NCBI RefSeq assembly: GCF_043678055.1
Contig: NZ_JBHEQA010000001.1
Location: forward strand, 620,001-684,000
Length of the DNA stretch: 64,000 nt
Direction: 5' to 3'
Origin: Spongiimicrobium salis
GTDB taxonomy: Bacteria > Bacteroidota > Bacteroidia > Flavobacteriales > Flavobacteriaceae
Made by a program: the position numbers and the translations under genes. Shown here piece after piece: positions 34,033 to 44,158 of this stretch (its first letter is position 1; every line of letters begins with the position of its first letter). The notes below the pieces were generated by a model. The model ran no database searches. It was given only the letters and a program-made list of their open reading frames with translations, and was not told where the DNA came from.

Positions 34033-34914
34033 TTATGGCAGGGCAGAGATGCGGTCCCGCTCTGCTATGGCCAACTCAAAATCGCCCCGCATGGTCAAAG
34101 CCTTTTCAATCCATTCATCGGCCTTTTTCTTATCCATTTTTTGACGGTAGAGACGCGCTAATCTATAGTAGGCCCATTCAATGGGAACACCATCTTTTAC
34201 CGAGTATTGCGCTACAAATTCTTCCATATGGCGTATCCCTTCGTCTACTTTCACGCCATAATCTCCACAAACTTTGCCTATTTGATATCGCAATTGATTA
34301 CGTCCTATATGGTCCAGGCCATCTAAAAACTCCAGTCCTTTTAGGTAATTGATCCTTGCCTTTCCCGGTTCATCATCATATTCATAGACATACCCTAAGG
34401 CAAGATAGCCATCTACCAATGAAATTTCCTTCAACTGGCCTGCATATTTACGTGCCTTGGACACACTACCTCCAACTATGCCAGGCAATGAAAGATACAG
34501 ATCTACTAAAGCCCATCGGGTATCCACGTGCTTACTGTCCAAATTGGCCGCTTTTATAAATGAAGACTTTATCCTTCCGATCATGGTCAGTGCTCGAAAT
34601 CTACTGCTGCTCTGTGCTTTTTTTGCAAGCACTCCCCCATATCTAAACCAATACTCGGCATTCTTGGGGTATTCTTCCTTTAGCTTGCTGTAAATAGGTA
34701 TGGCTTTATCCCATTTTCCTTGTTGCGCATACACTTCTCCTAATTTATCCCTTAAAATGGCATTCTTGTCAATGTCGTGATGGATCAAAAGTAACTGTTC
34801 GGCTTTTTGGAACTCTTTAGCGGCCATGTATGCATCAATTTCCGACACTGTATTTTGCTGTGCGAAGCCCATTACCGAGAATAGCATCGCGAAAATGACA
34901 ACTTTAAGTTTCAT
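34033..34914 (-). CDS. Secreted tetratricopeptide-repeat protein
   Basis: The 293-residue protein has a signal peptide (MKLKVVIFAMLFSVMGFAQQ). The rest is helical with degenerate TPR units, for example EFQKAEQLLLIHHDIDKNAI, LGEVYAQQGKWDKAIPIYSK and LARLYRQKMDKKKADEWIEK. TPR proteins serve as scaffolds; the partner is unknown. It is a single gene between the cupin and the large macroglobulin-like gene, and divergent from the latter. Confidence 0.8.
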   Translation of the reverse strand: MKLKVVIFAMLFSVMGFAQQNTVSEIDAYMAAKEFQKAEQLLLIHHDIDKNAILRDKLGEVYAQQGKWDKAIPIYSKLKEEYPKNAEYWFRYGGVLAKKAQSSSRFRALTMIGRIKSSFIKAANLDSKHVDTRWALVDLYLSLPGIVGGSVSKARKYAGQLKEISLVDGYLALGYVYEYDDEPGKARINYLKGLEFLDGLDHIGRNQLRYQIGKVCGDYGVKVDEGIRHMEEFVAQYSVKDGVPIEWAYYRLARLYRQKMDKKKADEWIEKALTMRGDFELAIAERDRISALP

Positions 34915-35150
34915 AGCCTTTACATTTTACTTCTATAGTCGAAAGAACATACGTATCCTTAATCCGTATAGGTGTTAGAACTTTGCTAAAATGCTATACT
35001 TACAACGGTGCATGCCCTTTAAAAGTATTTGTGGCACCTTTTTTGTTTTTCTTCAATTTCCAAGCCTTAACTCATTGAACATATGTATTGGCTCATTTAT
35101 TATTGTACATAAAATTCCTAACCTACATATTTGTTCTTAAATTTAACAGT

Positions 35151-38100
35151 ATGAAACACATAACCACAATAGTTGTTCTCTTATTCTTTTCACATATGGG
35201 ATATACACAAGACCAAAACGATCCTTATACCTTACTTTGGAACAAAGTGCATCTACAGGAACAAAAAGGGTTGACCAAATCTGCGCTTCAAACCGTGGAT
35301 ACCATTTCCCATGCTGCCCGAAAAGACCATAATACGCCCCAACTCATTAAATCACTACTATTTAGATCTAAATACCTATTGATTTTAGAAGAAGATGCCC
35401 AATTGAAGATTGTAAATCAATTCAAAGAAGAGATTGAACAAAGCACATTTCCCACCACAAATGTTTTGGAAAGTTATCTGGGAAATATGTATTGGCAGTA
35501 TTTCCAGCAGAACCGATATCGTTTCTATAACCGCAGCACTACTGAAACCAAAGTAGATTCGCTTGATTTTAGGACTTGGGATTTGCGGACTTTGTTTACG
35601 GAAATTGGAATTCATTTTAAGAATTCTTTGGAACGCCCCTCGGATTTACGCAAAATTGCCATTCGTGATTATGAACTCATCTTGGATACCGAAGATAATT
35701 CTACGCTTTATAGACCTTCTTTGCTAGATCTTTTAGCGCATACCGCATTGGGTTTTTATCGAACAAACGAGAATACTATAGACAAGCCATCCTATACTTT
35801 TCAACTAACGGATCCCGAATACCTTTGTGAGGCAGCACAATTTCAACAATTAAAAATCACATCCAAGGACAGTGCATCACTCCAAGTACGCGCCTTGCAA
35901 TTATATCAATTACTCTTGCAACAACATCAAGAAGATCCTAGCCCTGAAGGACAGGTATATTTAGATATTGAGCGCTTAAAATTTATCCACCAACATGCTA
36001 TTTTTGATACCAAGGATGAGCAATATGTAGAAGTATTGAAGAATTCTGCTTCTCGTTATAGCACGCATGAAATTTCAGGAGAGTATCATTATGAAGTTGC
36101 CGCTTTCTACCACCAACAGGGAAATACCTATCAGGCCAAAACAAATGAGACACATCAATGGAAACATAAGGAAGCTCTTGCGCTTTGCGATAACATTATT
36201 AACAAACATCCCGAAAGTACAGGGACCTTAAAATCCAAAGCCCTCAAAGAAACCATTTTAAACAAGAACCTCATTCTTGCTAGCGAAAGTCATATTCCTG
36301 TGAATCGTCCGGCCAAGTTATTGATCGACTATAAAAACCACAATGCCCTTGAATTTACGGCCTATCACATTTCCAATGAACAGATTAGGGTATTGAACGA
36401 TCTGTACCGGGAGGATAAAAAACTGGACTTTATTCAAAAGTTGCGCCCTTATAAAACATGGGGTGCTGAATTGAAAAATGAAGGCGACTATCAAAATCAT
36501 CGTATAGAAGTTCCCGTTCCTTCCATGGAAGTTGGATCGTATCTTATCTTTGCGGCGCCAAAAAAGAAAGGTGGTACGTATTCTTTCGCTTTTAATCCTC
36601 TTCAGGTCACCGATATCCTTTTGGTAGAGCACCGGAACAATGGGGCAAACGACTTTCAAGTAATTGATCGAAATGATGGCAAACCTCTGGCCAATGCCAG
36701 GCTTAGTATTAATTATCAGGTAAATTATAACGGACAACGCTATACCAAAACATTTACAAGTGATAAAAATGGTCTTGTTCCGATTTCTCCCCAACAACGG
36801 TGGAGCGATGTCAATGTCGTGGTGAGACATGAAAAAGATCGTGCTTTTTTTAATGGATATTACTTCTACAAACGCGGTGAAAGAAGAAAACCTGGCACGC
36901 AATACACTAGTTTTCTTTTTACCGACCGAAGTATTTACAGGCCCGGTCAACCCCTTTATTTTAAGGGGATTGCCATAGAAAAGAATGAAGAATCCTCCAA
37001 GGTTTTGGAAAACACCGAAGTTACCGTGACACTTCGTGATGTGAATGGGCAAGAAGTGCGCAAAGCAACTTTCAAAACCAATGATTTTGGTTCTTTTCAA
37101 GGAGAATTTATTATTCCCAATGGTGGTTTAACCGGAAGCTTTTCGCTTCAAGTACGGGCAAACTCGGTAAACCTCAGTGGTTACGCCAATATCGCCGTAG
37201 AAGAATATAAACGCCCAAAGTTCGAAACCTCTTTTGATCCCATTACACAAACTTTCAAAGTTAATGATAGTGTTGTTGTCCAAGGTAAAGCACAAGCTTA
37301 CGCGGGTAATATGATTACAGATGCCCAAGTAAGCTATACGGTAAGGCGCAGCGTATATTACCCTAGATGGTACTGGCATTACAGCTCCTCTTATTATAGG
37401 GGCAGCGATGTTATCATTGCAAAGGGGGAAACTTTGACGGATGCACAGGGCAGCTATACCATTCCTTTTGAAGCACTTCCCGATCTCACCGCAAAAAAAG
37501 AAAATCATCCCACGTTCACCTATGAAGTTACTGCCGATGTTACTGATATCAACGGAGAAACCCATAGCGCTACCACTTATGTAAATGTTGGCTACCATCT
37601 TATCAATGCCAATATCAATGTGGCCACTCTTTTGGATAAAACGAAAGGAAATGACAGCCTCGTGGTTTCGACAACAAACCTCAACGGTCAATTTGTTGCT
37701 ACCAAGGGAAGCATTAAAGTCTATAAATTAGAAGGTCCTGGCCGCGTACTTAGAAATAGACCCTGGCCCGCTCCAGACTATCATTATTTCACCGAAGAGG
37801 AGTTTAAGGAGCAATATCCTTACGAAGCTTTTCAGGACGAGAACGACGCTAAAAATTGGAAAAAAGGCCCTTTGCGCTACGAACAAGCCTTTGATACGGG
37901 AATTCGAAACACTGTGGCTCTGGGAGATCTTAAAAAATGGGTTTCCGGAAAGTACATTATTGAATTGGAAGCTAAAGATCGACTTGATCAAATTGTACGG
38001 GATGTTGCCCAAACCACTCTTTTTAGCCCCACTGACAAACGTCCTTCGGATCACCAATTGTTCCATATAAAAACGGATAAGAACGGTTACGACATAGGAG

Positions 38101-41100
38101 ATAAGGTAACGCTTACCTTGATGTCCGCTGCCAAAAATCTAAAGGTCACCGTATATATTGAGAAGGATCACAAGATTGTAGATACCCATATTATTCATTT
38201 AAAGAACAATAGCAAAAGTCTTAGCATTCCGGTCAAAGAAGCAGATCTTGGAGGCTTTGGGATTCAGTATAGTTACGCCATACACAATAGTTTTTATTCG
38301 GGCTCGCTCAATATTGAGGTACCCTATCCGGATACGCAATTGCGGTTCGAGACCATTACGTTTAGAGACAAACTGAAACCGGGAACAGAGGAACAATGGA
38401 CTTTTAAAGTAAAAGGGCCTCAGGGAGATCAGGTGACCGCTGAGATCCTTGCCAGTATGTACGATGCCTCCCTTGACGCTTTCCAAGGGCATTATTGGGG
38501 ATTTAACCCCTTGTACCGGGGGAATTATTACACCAATTCCAATAGCAATGCCCGCAACAGTTTACGGGTAAGCAATTTCAGAAGTTATAATCATAACCCA
38601 AACCGTTACCCCTATCCTTCCCAAGGTTATGATGCTTTGGATTGGTTTGAGTTTTATTTTGGTCAAGGGTATAGATTGTATCGCAATAAATCTAGAAGAC
38701 TAGAAGGGTTTTCCGCTGGAGTAGAAATTGATAATGAAACCGCATTAGAAGAAATTGTAGTGGAAAGCGAAGATGGTTTTGCGTTTGCCGTGGCTTCCAG
38801 TCCTCAAGAAGGTGCCCCGGCCCCAACACAGGCTCCAGAGCATCAGGAAAATAAGGAGGAAAAGGCGAAAAATGAAGTGCAAATTCGGAAAAACCTTCAG
38901 GAGACGGCCTTCTTTTTCCCCCAATTGCATACCGATAAAGAAGGGAATTTTTCTTTTAGCTTTACTTCTCCCGAAGCATTGACCCAGTGGAAATTGCAGC
39001 TTTTAGCGCATACCAAAACACTGCAGAGCGCTACCTTAAGCCTGAATACGGTCACCCAAAAAGAATTGATGGTGGTACCCAATGCGCCCCGTTTTTTAAG
39101 AGAGGGAGATCAAATCCGATTTAGCAGTAAAATTGCTAACCTTACGGAGAGTGAATTGAAAGGGAAAGCAAGCTTGGTCTTGATCGATCCTATTTCGGGA
39201 AAACCTATTGATAATGCACTGGGCAATACAAGTCCCGAAAAAGATTTTACAGTCGATGCGAAAGGAAATACCGTGATTTCCTGGTCACTTAGCATACCGG
39301 AAAATATACAGGCAGTACAGTATACGGTTATTGCCAAAGCCGGAGACTATAGTGATGCCGAACAAAATGTACTTCCAGTGCTTCAAAATAGAATGTTGGT
39401 TACGGAAACCTTACCGATGTGGGTTCGTTCCGATCAGCGGAAAAGCTTTCGTCTGGAAAAGCTTCGGGACAATACTTCTACCAGTTTAAAGCACCATAAA
39501 TTAACCCTAGAGATTACTTCGAATCCCGCATGGTATGCTGTACAGGCACTCCCCTATCTTATGGAATATCCATATGAGTGCAATGAGCAAACCTTTTCAC
39601 GCTTTTACGCCAATAGTTTGGCCAGTCATATTGCCAACTCCAATCCTAGGATACAACAAGTATTTGAGCAATGGGCCAATACAGATGCCTTACTCAGTAA
39701 TTTGGAAAAGAATCAAGAATTAAAATCTTTATTAATTCAGGAAACTCCGTGGTTACGTGATGCGCAATCGGAAACCGAACAAAAAAAGCGCATTGCCCTT
39801 TTATTCAACATGAATAAAATGAAGGATGAACAAAAAAGATCTCTGAGCAAATTAAAAGGGAATCAGTCCTCTTCTGGAGCATGGCCCTGGTTTCAGGGGG
39901 GGCGCGACAATAGATTCATTACCCAACATATTATAGCAGGTATAGGACATCTACAGCAATTAAAGGTACATCTTCCAGAACATAAGCAGATGATATCAAA
40001 GGCTATTGCTTACCTCGATCGGGAGTTTATCAAAGAGTATGAAGTGATGAAGCGAAATACTTCCAATATCAACGCAGATCATTTGAGCTATACACAAATT
40101 CACTATCTGTATACCCGCAGCTTTTTTAACGACATCCCACTATCCAAGGAAGCTTCTAGAATACGCAGCTATTACAAAGGGCAGGCCAAGAAGTATTGGA
40201 ACAACAAAAACTTATATTCCAAAGGCCTTTTATCCCTTATTCTGCACAGGATGGATGATACCCCAGCTGCAAATCAAATTTTACGCTCGTTGAAAGAGAA
40301 CAGTATTGTCAGTGAGGAATTGGGCATGTATTGGAAAGCAAATACCGCCTCCTGGTATTGGCATCAAGCCCCTATAGAAACCCAAGCTATAATGATAGAG
40401 GCTTTTTCTGAAATACAACAGGATATCGCTACTATTGACAATCTTAAAATATGGTTGCTAAAAAACAAACAGACCAATCAATGGAGTACTACCAAAGCAA
40501 CCACCGATGCTATTTACGCCCTGCTGCTACAGGGATCTGAATGGTTGTCCGTAAGTGAAGCGGTAGACGTTCTGGTTGGTGGAAAGTCCATTTCCAATGA
40601 AAAATTGGCCCAAGTAAAAGTCGAAGCAGGAACCGGCTATTATAAAACCAGTTGGAACGCCCACGAAATACAGCCCGAGATGGCTGAAATTACGTTAGAC
40701 AAAAAAGGAAAAGGAATTGCTTGGGGTGCCTTGTATTGGCAATATTTTGAAGATTTGGACAAAATCACTTCCGCAAAAACTCCTTTACAACTCAAAAAGA
40801 AATTATTCCTAAAAAAGAATACGAACACTGGGGAAGAAATTCGTGAAATTACCAAGAAGACAAGGCTCAAGATTGGAGATCTGGTCCGCGTTCGCATAGA
40901 ACTAAGGGCGGATAGAGCCATGGAATTCGTGCATATGAAAGATATGCGAGCTTCCGGTCTAGAGCCTATCAACGTATTTTCCCGTTATAAATGGCAGGAT
41001 GGCCTTGGGTATTATGAAAGCACAAAGGATGCCAGTACGAATTTCTTTTTTGATTATTTACCAAAAGGTGTCTACGTTTTTGAGTATGACTTAAGGGTAA

Positions 41101-41204
41101 ACAATGCGGGGGATTTCAGTAATGGTATCACCACCATACAAAGTATGTACGCTCCCGAATTTAGCAGTCACAGTGAAGGAGTTCGGGTAATGATCGAAGA
41201 TTAA
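35151..41204 (+). CDS. Bacterial alpha-2-macroglobulin family protein with thioester motif
   Basis: The protein has 2017 residues from the ATG at 35151 (MKHITTIVVLLFFSHMGYTQ, signal peptide, no lipobox). The frame is open to a TTG at 35088 but that start is not credible. An N-terminal helical region (about 30-380) precedes macroglobulin-like domains; SIYRPGQPLYFKGIAIEKNE near residue 595 is the MG2 signature. A QETAFFFPQLHTDKEGNFSF block and the thioester motif CNEQ (Cys1477, in YPYECNEQTFSRFYAN) follow, then the alpha-alpha toroid (SGAWPWFQGGRDNRFITQHI) and receptor-like C-terminus. Such proteins trap attacking proteases. No penicillin-binding protein 1C gene is adjacent, unlike in Escherichia coli. 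Confidence 0.93.
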   Translation: MKHITTIVVLLFFSHMGYTQDQNDPYTLLWNKVHLQEQKGLTKSALQTVDTISHAARKDHNTPQLIKSLLFRSKYLLILEEDAQLKIVNQFKEEIEQSTFPTTNVLESYLGNMYWQYFQQNRYRFYNRSTTETKVDSLDFRTWDLRTLFTEIGIHFKNSLERPSDLRKIAIRDYELILDTEDNSTLYRPSLLDLLAHTALGFYRTNENTIDKPSYTFQLTDPEYLCEAAQFQQLKITSKDSASLQVRALQLYQLLLQQHQEDPSPEGQVYLDIERLKFIHQHAIFDTKDEQYVEVLKNSASRYSTHEISGEYHYEVAAFYHQQGNTYQAKTNETHQWKHKEALALCDNIINKHPESTGTLKSKALKETILNKNLILASESHIPVNRPAKLLIDYKNHNALEFTAYHISNEQIRVLNDLYREDKKLDFIQKLRPYKTWGAELKNEGDYQNHRIEVPVPSMEVGSYLIFAAPKKKGGTYSFAFNPLQVTDILLVEHRNNGANDFQVIDRNDGKPLANARLSINYQVNYNGQRYTKTFTSDKNGLVPISPQQRWSDVNVVVRHEKDRAFFNGYYFYKRGERRKPGTQYTSFLFTDRSIYRPGQPLYFKGIAIEKNEESSKVLENTEVTVTLRDVNGQEVRKATFKTNDFGSFQGEFIIPNGGLTGSFSLQVRANSVNLSGYANIAVEEYKRPKFETSFDPITQTFKVNDSVVVQGKAQAYAGNMITDAQVSYTVRRSVYYPRWYWHYSSSYYRGSDVIIAKGETLTDAQGSYTIPFEALPDLTAKKENHPTFTYEVTADVTDINGETHSATTYVNVGYHLINANINVATLLDKTKGNDSLVVSTTNLNGQFVATKGSIKVYKLEGPGRVLRNRPWPAPDYHYFTEEEFKEQYPYEAFQDENDAKNWKKGPLRYEQAFDTGIRNTVALGDLKKWVSGKYIIELEAKDRLDQIVRDVAQTTLFSPTDKRPSDHQLFHIKTDKNGYDIGDKVTLTLMSAAKNLKVTVYIEKDHKIVDTHIIHLKNNSKSLSIPVKEADLGGFGIQYSYAIHNSFYSGSLNIEVPYPDTQLRFETITFRDKLKPGTEEQWTFKVKGPQGDQVTAEILASMYDASLDAFQGHYWGFNPLYRGNYYTNSNSNARNSLRVSNFRSYNHNPNRYPYPSQGYDALDWFEFYFGQGYRLYRNKSRRLEGFSAGVEIDNETALEEIVVESEDGFAFAVASSPQEGAPAPTQAPEHQENKEEKAKNEVQIRKNLQETAFFFPQLHTDKEGNFSFSFTSPEALTQWKLQLLAHTKTLQSATLSLNTVTQKELMVVPNAPRFLREGDQIRFSSKIANLTESELKGKASLVLIDPISGKPIDNALGNTSPEKDFTVDAKGNTVISWSLSIPENIQAVQYTVIAKAGDYSDAEQNVLPVLQNRMLVTETLPMWVRSDQRKSFRLEKLRDNTSTSLKHHKLTLEITSNPAWYAVQALPYLMEYPYECNEQTFSRFYANSLASHIANSNPRIQQVFEQWANTDALLSNLEKNQELKSLLIQETPWLRDAQSETEQKKRIALLFNMNKMKDEQKRSLSKLKGNQSSSGAWPWFQGGRDNRFITQHIIAGIGHLQQLKVHLPEHKQMISKAIAYLDREFIKEYEVMKRNTSNINADHLSYTQIHYLYTRSFFNDIPLSKEASRIRSYYKGQAKKYWNNKNLYSKGLLSLILHRMDDTPAANQILRSLKENSIVSEELGMYWKANTASWYWHQAPIETQAIMIEAFSEIQQDIATIDNLKIWLLKNKQTNQWSTTKATTDAIYALLLQGSEWLSVSEAVDVLVGGKSISNEKLAQVKVEAGTGYYKTSWNAHEIQPEMAEITLDKKGKGIAWGALYWQYFEDLDKITSAKTPLQLKKKLFLKKNTNTGEEIREITKKTRLKIGDLVRVRIELRADRAMEFVHMKDMRASGLEPINVFSRYKWQDGLGYYESTKDASTNFFFDYLPKGVYVFEYDLRVNNAGDFSNGITTIQSMYAPEFSSHSEGVRVMIED

Positions 41205-41235
41205 GAAGTAGTGAGGGTAGAATTACCTCCTACCC

Positions 41236-41961
41236 TTAGATACTCATTTTATCCTTAAAAATATAGGATTGCCTGCGGGATACTTCAATGTCGTCCCCGT
41301 TCTGCATGGTTAGTTTTAGTTTTCCATTGAACCAGGGCACTACATTTTTGATGTAACCAATATTGATGATCTGTTGTCTATTGGCCCTAAAAAAAGTTGC
41401 TTCAGGAAGTTTTCCCTCTACTTGGTTCAGGGACTTATAGAGCATAGGCTTTTGATCTTTAAAAAAGACCTGGGTATAATTGCCTACAATTTCCATATGG
41501 GAAATCTCCCCGATGCGAACCAACCAACATTTTTCGCCATCTTTAATAAAAATCTGGCTGCTCTCTGTTAAACGTTCGGAAGGAGTTTCTTCTTTAGCTA
41601 CTGCTCCTTCCAATTGTGCCCTTACCTTTTCCATTGCCCGTTGAAAGCGTTTCGTATTTATAGGTTTCAAGAGATAGTCCAAGGCATTGTACTCAAAAGA
41701 TTTTATGGCATATTCATCAAAAGCCGTAGTAAAAATAGTGATGGGTACCTCATCCAACATTTCCAAGAGTTCAAAACCATCTTTTTCGGGCATATTAATA
41801 TCCAACAAAAGCAAGTCTGGTTGCGTTTTTTCAATCAATTCATATCCTTCGTCCACATTCTCCGCTTCTCCCAAAAGTGTAATATCATCGAAGCCTTTGA
41901 TCAATTCTTTCAATTCATTTCGCGCTAGGCGGGAATCCTCTACAATGACAGTTTTAATCAT
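41236..41961 (-). CDS. LytTR-family response regulator
   Basis: The 241-residue regulator has a receiver domain (residues 1-120; VEDS acidic pair, phosphoacceptor Asp54 in LLLLDINMPEKDGFELLE, Lys in YLLKPI) and a C-terminal LytTR DNA-binding domain (about 135-241; FIKDGEKCWLVRIGEISHME, RANRQQIINIGYIKNVVPWF, GDDIEVSRRQSYIFKDKM). LytTR proteins bind pairs of direct repeats related to ACCGTTnGT; two candidate sites lie at 44675-44710 and 45031-45066. The ATG overlaps the kinase stop (4 nt). Confidence 0.95.
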   Translation of the reverse strand: MIKTVIVEDSRLARNELKELIKGFDDITLLGEAENVDEGYELIEKTQPDLLLLDINMPEKDGFELLEMLDEVPITIFTTAFDEYAIKSFEYNALDYLLKPINTKRFQRAMEKVRAQLEGAVAKEETPSERLTESSQIFIKDGEKCWLVRIGEISHMEIVGNYTQVFFKDQKPMLYKSLNQVEGKLPEATFFRANRQQIINIGYIKNVVPWFNGKLKLTMQNGDDIEVSRRQSYIFKDKMSI

Positions 41962-43013
41962 GTTAATGGTATTTTAATGTTGGCTACTACCTCTGTGTTT
42001 ACTTCATCCAAGGAGAAAACAGCTTTGGTTCCATATAACAACTTTAGGCGTTGCCTGATATTTTTCAATCCCAATTGGGTAGAATTTTCGGCAATCTTCA
42101 ATGTTCCTGTATTAATGACTTTAATACATAAACGGTCACCATCAATGGCCGTTTTTAAACTCACTTTTCCTCCGGCCTTAAGATTGGCAATGCCATGTTT
42201 CACTCCATTTTCGATCAACAATTGAATGACCATGGGGGGTATTGGAATCTTTAAAGTATCAGGGTCGATCTCTTCCGCATACTCCAGACGATCTTCCATT
42301 TGTATTTTGGAAAGGGCAATGTAGTTTTCCACCATCTCCAATTCTTCGGCTATGGGTATGGCATCCACGTCATTCTTCACCAGCGCATACTGCAACATCT
42401 CCGAAAGTTTTGTAATCATTTCACGAGAACGATCCACGTCTTCCAACATCAATCCTCGTATATTGTTTAGGCTATTGAACATAAAATGGGGATTCACTTG
42501 CCCCTTTAAGGTATTCAACTGTGCCTCTTTCAATGTTGCCTTTAATTCCATTTCCTCCAGTCTATTCTGATTGGATCTTAAAAGAATTTTAATTCCATAA
42601 TACAGCAAGGTCCATCCTACGATATAGATGGCCGAACCAACAAAAATGGAAACAACCCCCATACCTTCCACAATAAATTTTTCCTCTGAAGGGGTGCGTT
42701 CAAAAAAGATTTCATAGGTGTATTCTATCCCATATTCTACGCCCATAAAGGCCAGAATAGCGATTCCCATAATCACGAATAAAGGCAAAATGGTATTTTT
42801 ACCATACCAATCTATCGTAACATACTTTTTTAAATAATACCGATAAATACAAGTCAACAAAATCCCAAAAACCGTATACAATGCATAGGAAAACAGCATG
42901 TATTTTGCACTGAACACCGCTGCCAAAAGGAAGGTCAGGGCGTTAACGATTCCCCAGCCCACTAGCTGTAATGTCCAAAAGAGTCGATTTCTATTTTTAG
43001 GTGTGAATTCCAT
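41958..43013 (-). CDS. LytS-type sensor histidine kinase, complete
   Basis: The 351-residue membrane kinase has four hydrophobic segments in its first 145 residues and no obvious extracytoplasmic sensor domain. The His_kinase domain is complete: phosphoacceptor His176 in NPHFMFNSLNNIRGLMLED, N-box IENGVKHGIANL, and the C-terminal GLKNIRQRLKLLYG. It overlaps the response-regulator start by 4 nt, so the pair is coupled. It is 6 nt downstream of the second, degenerate kinase-like gene, to which it is clearly related. Confidence 0.94.
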   Translation of the reverse strand: MEFTPKNRNRLFWTLQLVGWGIVNALTFLLAAVFSAKYMLFSYALYTVFGILLTCIYRYYLKKYVTIDWYGKNTILPLFVIMGIAILAFMGVEYGIEYTYEIFFERTPSEEKFIVEGMGVVSIFVGSAIYIVGWTLLYYGIKILLRSNQNRLEEMELKATLKEAQLNTLKGQVNPHFMFNSLNNIRGLMLEDVDRSREMITKLSEMLQYALVKNDVDAIPIAEELEMVENYIALSKIQMEDRLEYAEEIDPDTLKIPIPPMVIQLLIENGVKHGIANLKAGGKVSLKTAIDGDRLCIKVINTGTLKIAENSTQLGLKNIRQRLKLLYGTKAVFSLDEVNTEVVANIKIPLT

Positions 43014-43019
43014 ATGTTG

Positions 43020-44111
43020 TTATGCCGTTTTGGAAAATACATCATCATTGGTTGCCCCTTCCAGTGGCAAGACGATGTGTACCAAAACATTATTTGACCC
43101 CTCTTCTAGGGAAAAAGTAGTCTTATCTTTATACAATAATCGTAAACGTTGCTTTATTTTTTGCAGCCCAAAATTGTAAGATTCATTCTTTTCGATTTTC
43201 CCGGAATGCTCCACCAAAAGGTTAAGAAATCCTTTGGTTATTGTGATTTTCAACATCACTTTTCCACCTTCCCGAATTTGAAAGATTCCATTTTTAGTTG
43301 TATTTTCTATAAGATTGAGTATCAGCATTGGAGGAACCGAAGTAGTACGCTGATTGGCATCTATCTGCATAGAAAAAGCCAATCGTTGACCGTATTGCAC
43401 ACGGCTCAATGCAATATAATGTTCCACGATTTCCAACTCATCTTCCAAGGGAATTGTATTCACATTGTTCTTTGTCAAGGAATAGCGGAGCATCTCCGAA
43501 AGTTTTGTCAGCATTTCTCGAGATAAGGAAACATCCTCTAGCATTAAACCCTTGATATTATTTAAGGCACTAAACATAAACTGCGGATTTATATGTCCTT
43601 TTAGGGTATTCAGTTGTGCCTGCTTTACATTATCCCGGAGCTGCAAACGCGCCATGCGCTGCTTATTTAGCTTGCGAAAGCCTTTAATTGAAAAATACAG
43701 CACGGACCAACCAAAGTAAATGATAAAATGACCGAAATATCGTAAGGAGTTTGGTGTTCTTGAAGCGTTAAAATAGTTTTTTGAATCCTCTATAAAGAAT
43801 CGGATAACATACCCTATGAGGTACCCAAAATAGTAGGTTATTGAAGGTGATAATAATACAACGACAAGGATTCCAAAGGCTATCTTCACAAAACTCCAAA
43901 GATTCAGCGCATCAAGATCGATGTATTTTTTATAATACCACCGCAATAGTGAACTCATCAATATACCGATCATTAAAGATCCCGAAAAAACAATACTGGC
44001 TGCTGTGAAGTTTTTAGCGATACCTGTAATTGTAATGGAAAATAGGGACAAGCTTCCCCATCCTAGGATTTGTAGTATCCAAAAAGTATGTTTCCCTTGT
44101 AGTTTATACAT
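43020..44111 (-). CDS. Kinase-like membrane protein lacking the phosphoacceptor histidine (probable pseudokinase)
   Basis: The 363-residue protein has the same layout as the neighbouring kinase: four membrane segments (about residues 8-145) and a His_kinase domain. The key positions are changed: NPQFMFSALNNIKGLMLED has Gln177 where the phosphoacceptor histidine should be (codon CAG at 43595-43593), the N-box reads IENTTKNGIFQI (H to N) and the G-box GLQKIKQRLRLLYK (N to K). A histidine sits at 173 (KGHINPQ), where LytS kinases have Gln. The reading frame is intact and the downstream kinase is coupled (6 nt), which suggests a conserved non-catalytic role such as a heterodimer partner or sensor. 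Confidence 0.9.
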   Translation of the reverse strand: MYKLQGKHTFWILQILGWGSLSLFSITITGIAKNFTAASIVFSGSLMIGILMSSLLRWYYKKYIDLDALNLWSFVKIAFGILVVVLLSPSITYYFGYLIGYVIRFFIEDSKNYFNASRTPNSLRYFGHFIIYFGWSVLYFSIKGFRKLNKQRMARLQLRDNVKQAQLNTLKGHINPQFMFSALNNIKGLMLEDVSLSREMLTKLSEMLRYSLTKNNVNTIPLEDELEIVEHYIALSRVQYGQRLAFSMQIDANQRTTSVPPMLILNLIENTTKNGIFQIREGGKVMLKITITKGFLNLLVEHSGKIEKNESYNFGLQKIKQRLRLLYKDKTTFSLEEGSNNVLVHIVLPLEGATNDDVFSKTA

Positions 44112-44130
44112 AATGCCCCCCTGTAAAATT

Positions 44131-44138
44131 CAAAGATA
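44131..44138 (-). promoter_or_regulatory. Candidate -7 element of the two-kinase/regulator operon
   Basis: TATCTTTG on the minus strand (44138-44131) matches TAnnTTTG and lies 19 nt before the ATG at 44111. A -33 TTG at the right distance is not evident. The small membrane gene at 44159 ends immediately upstream, so read-through from it is also possible. Confidence 0.4.
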
Positions 44139-44158
44139 AGGATACGAATCGGTTCTTT

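Noticed and set aside
36318..37100. Long antisense ORF (260 codons) within the macroglobulin-like gene
   Set aside because: It is a shadow of the plus-strand coding frame and has no signal of its own; the same applies to 37128-37691 and other antisense frames there.
41215..41237. Hairpin AGGGTAG/CTACCCT between the macroglobulin-like gene and the regulator
   Set aside because: Seven base pairs without a T run on either side; not called as a terminator.
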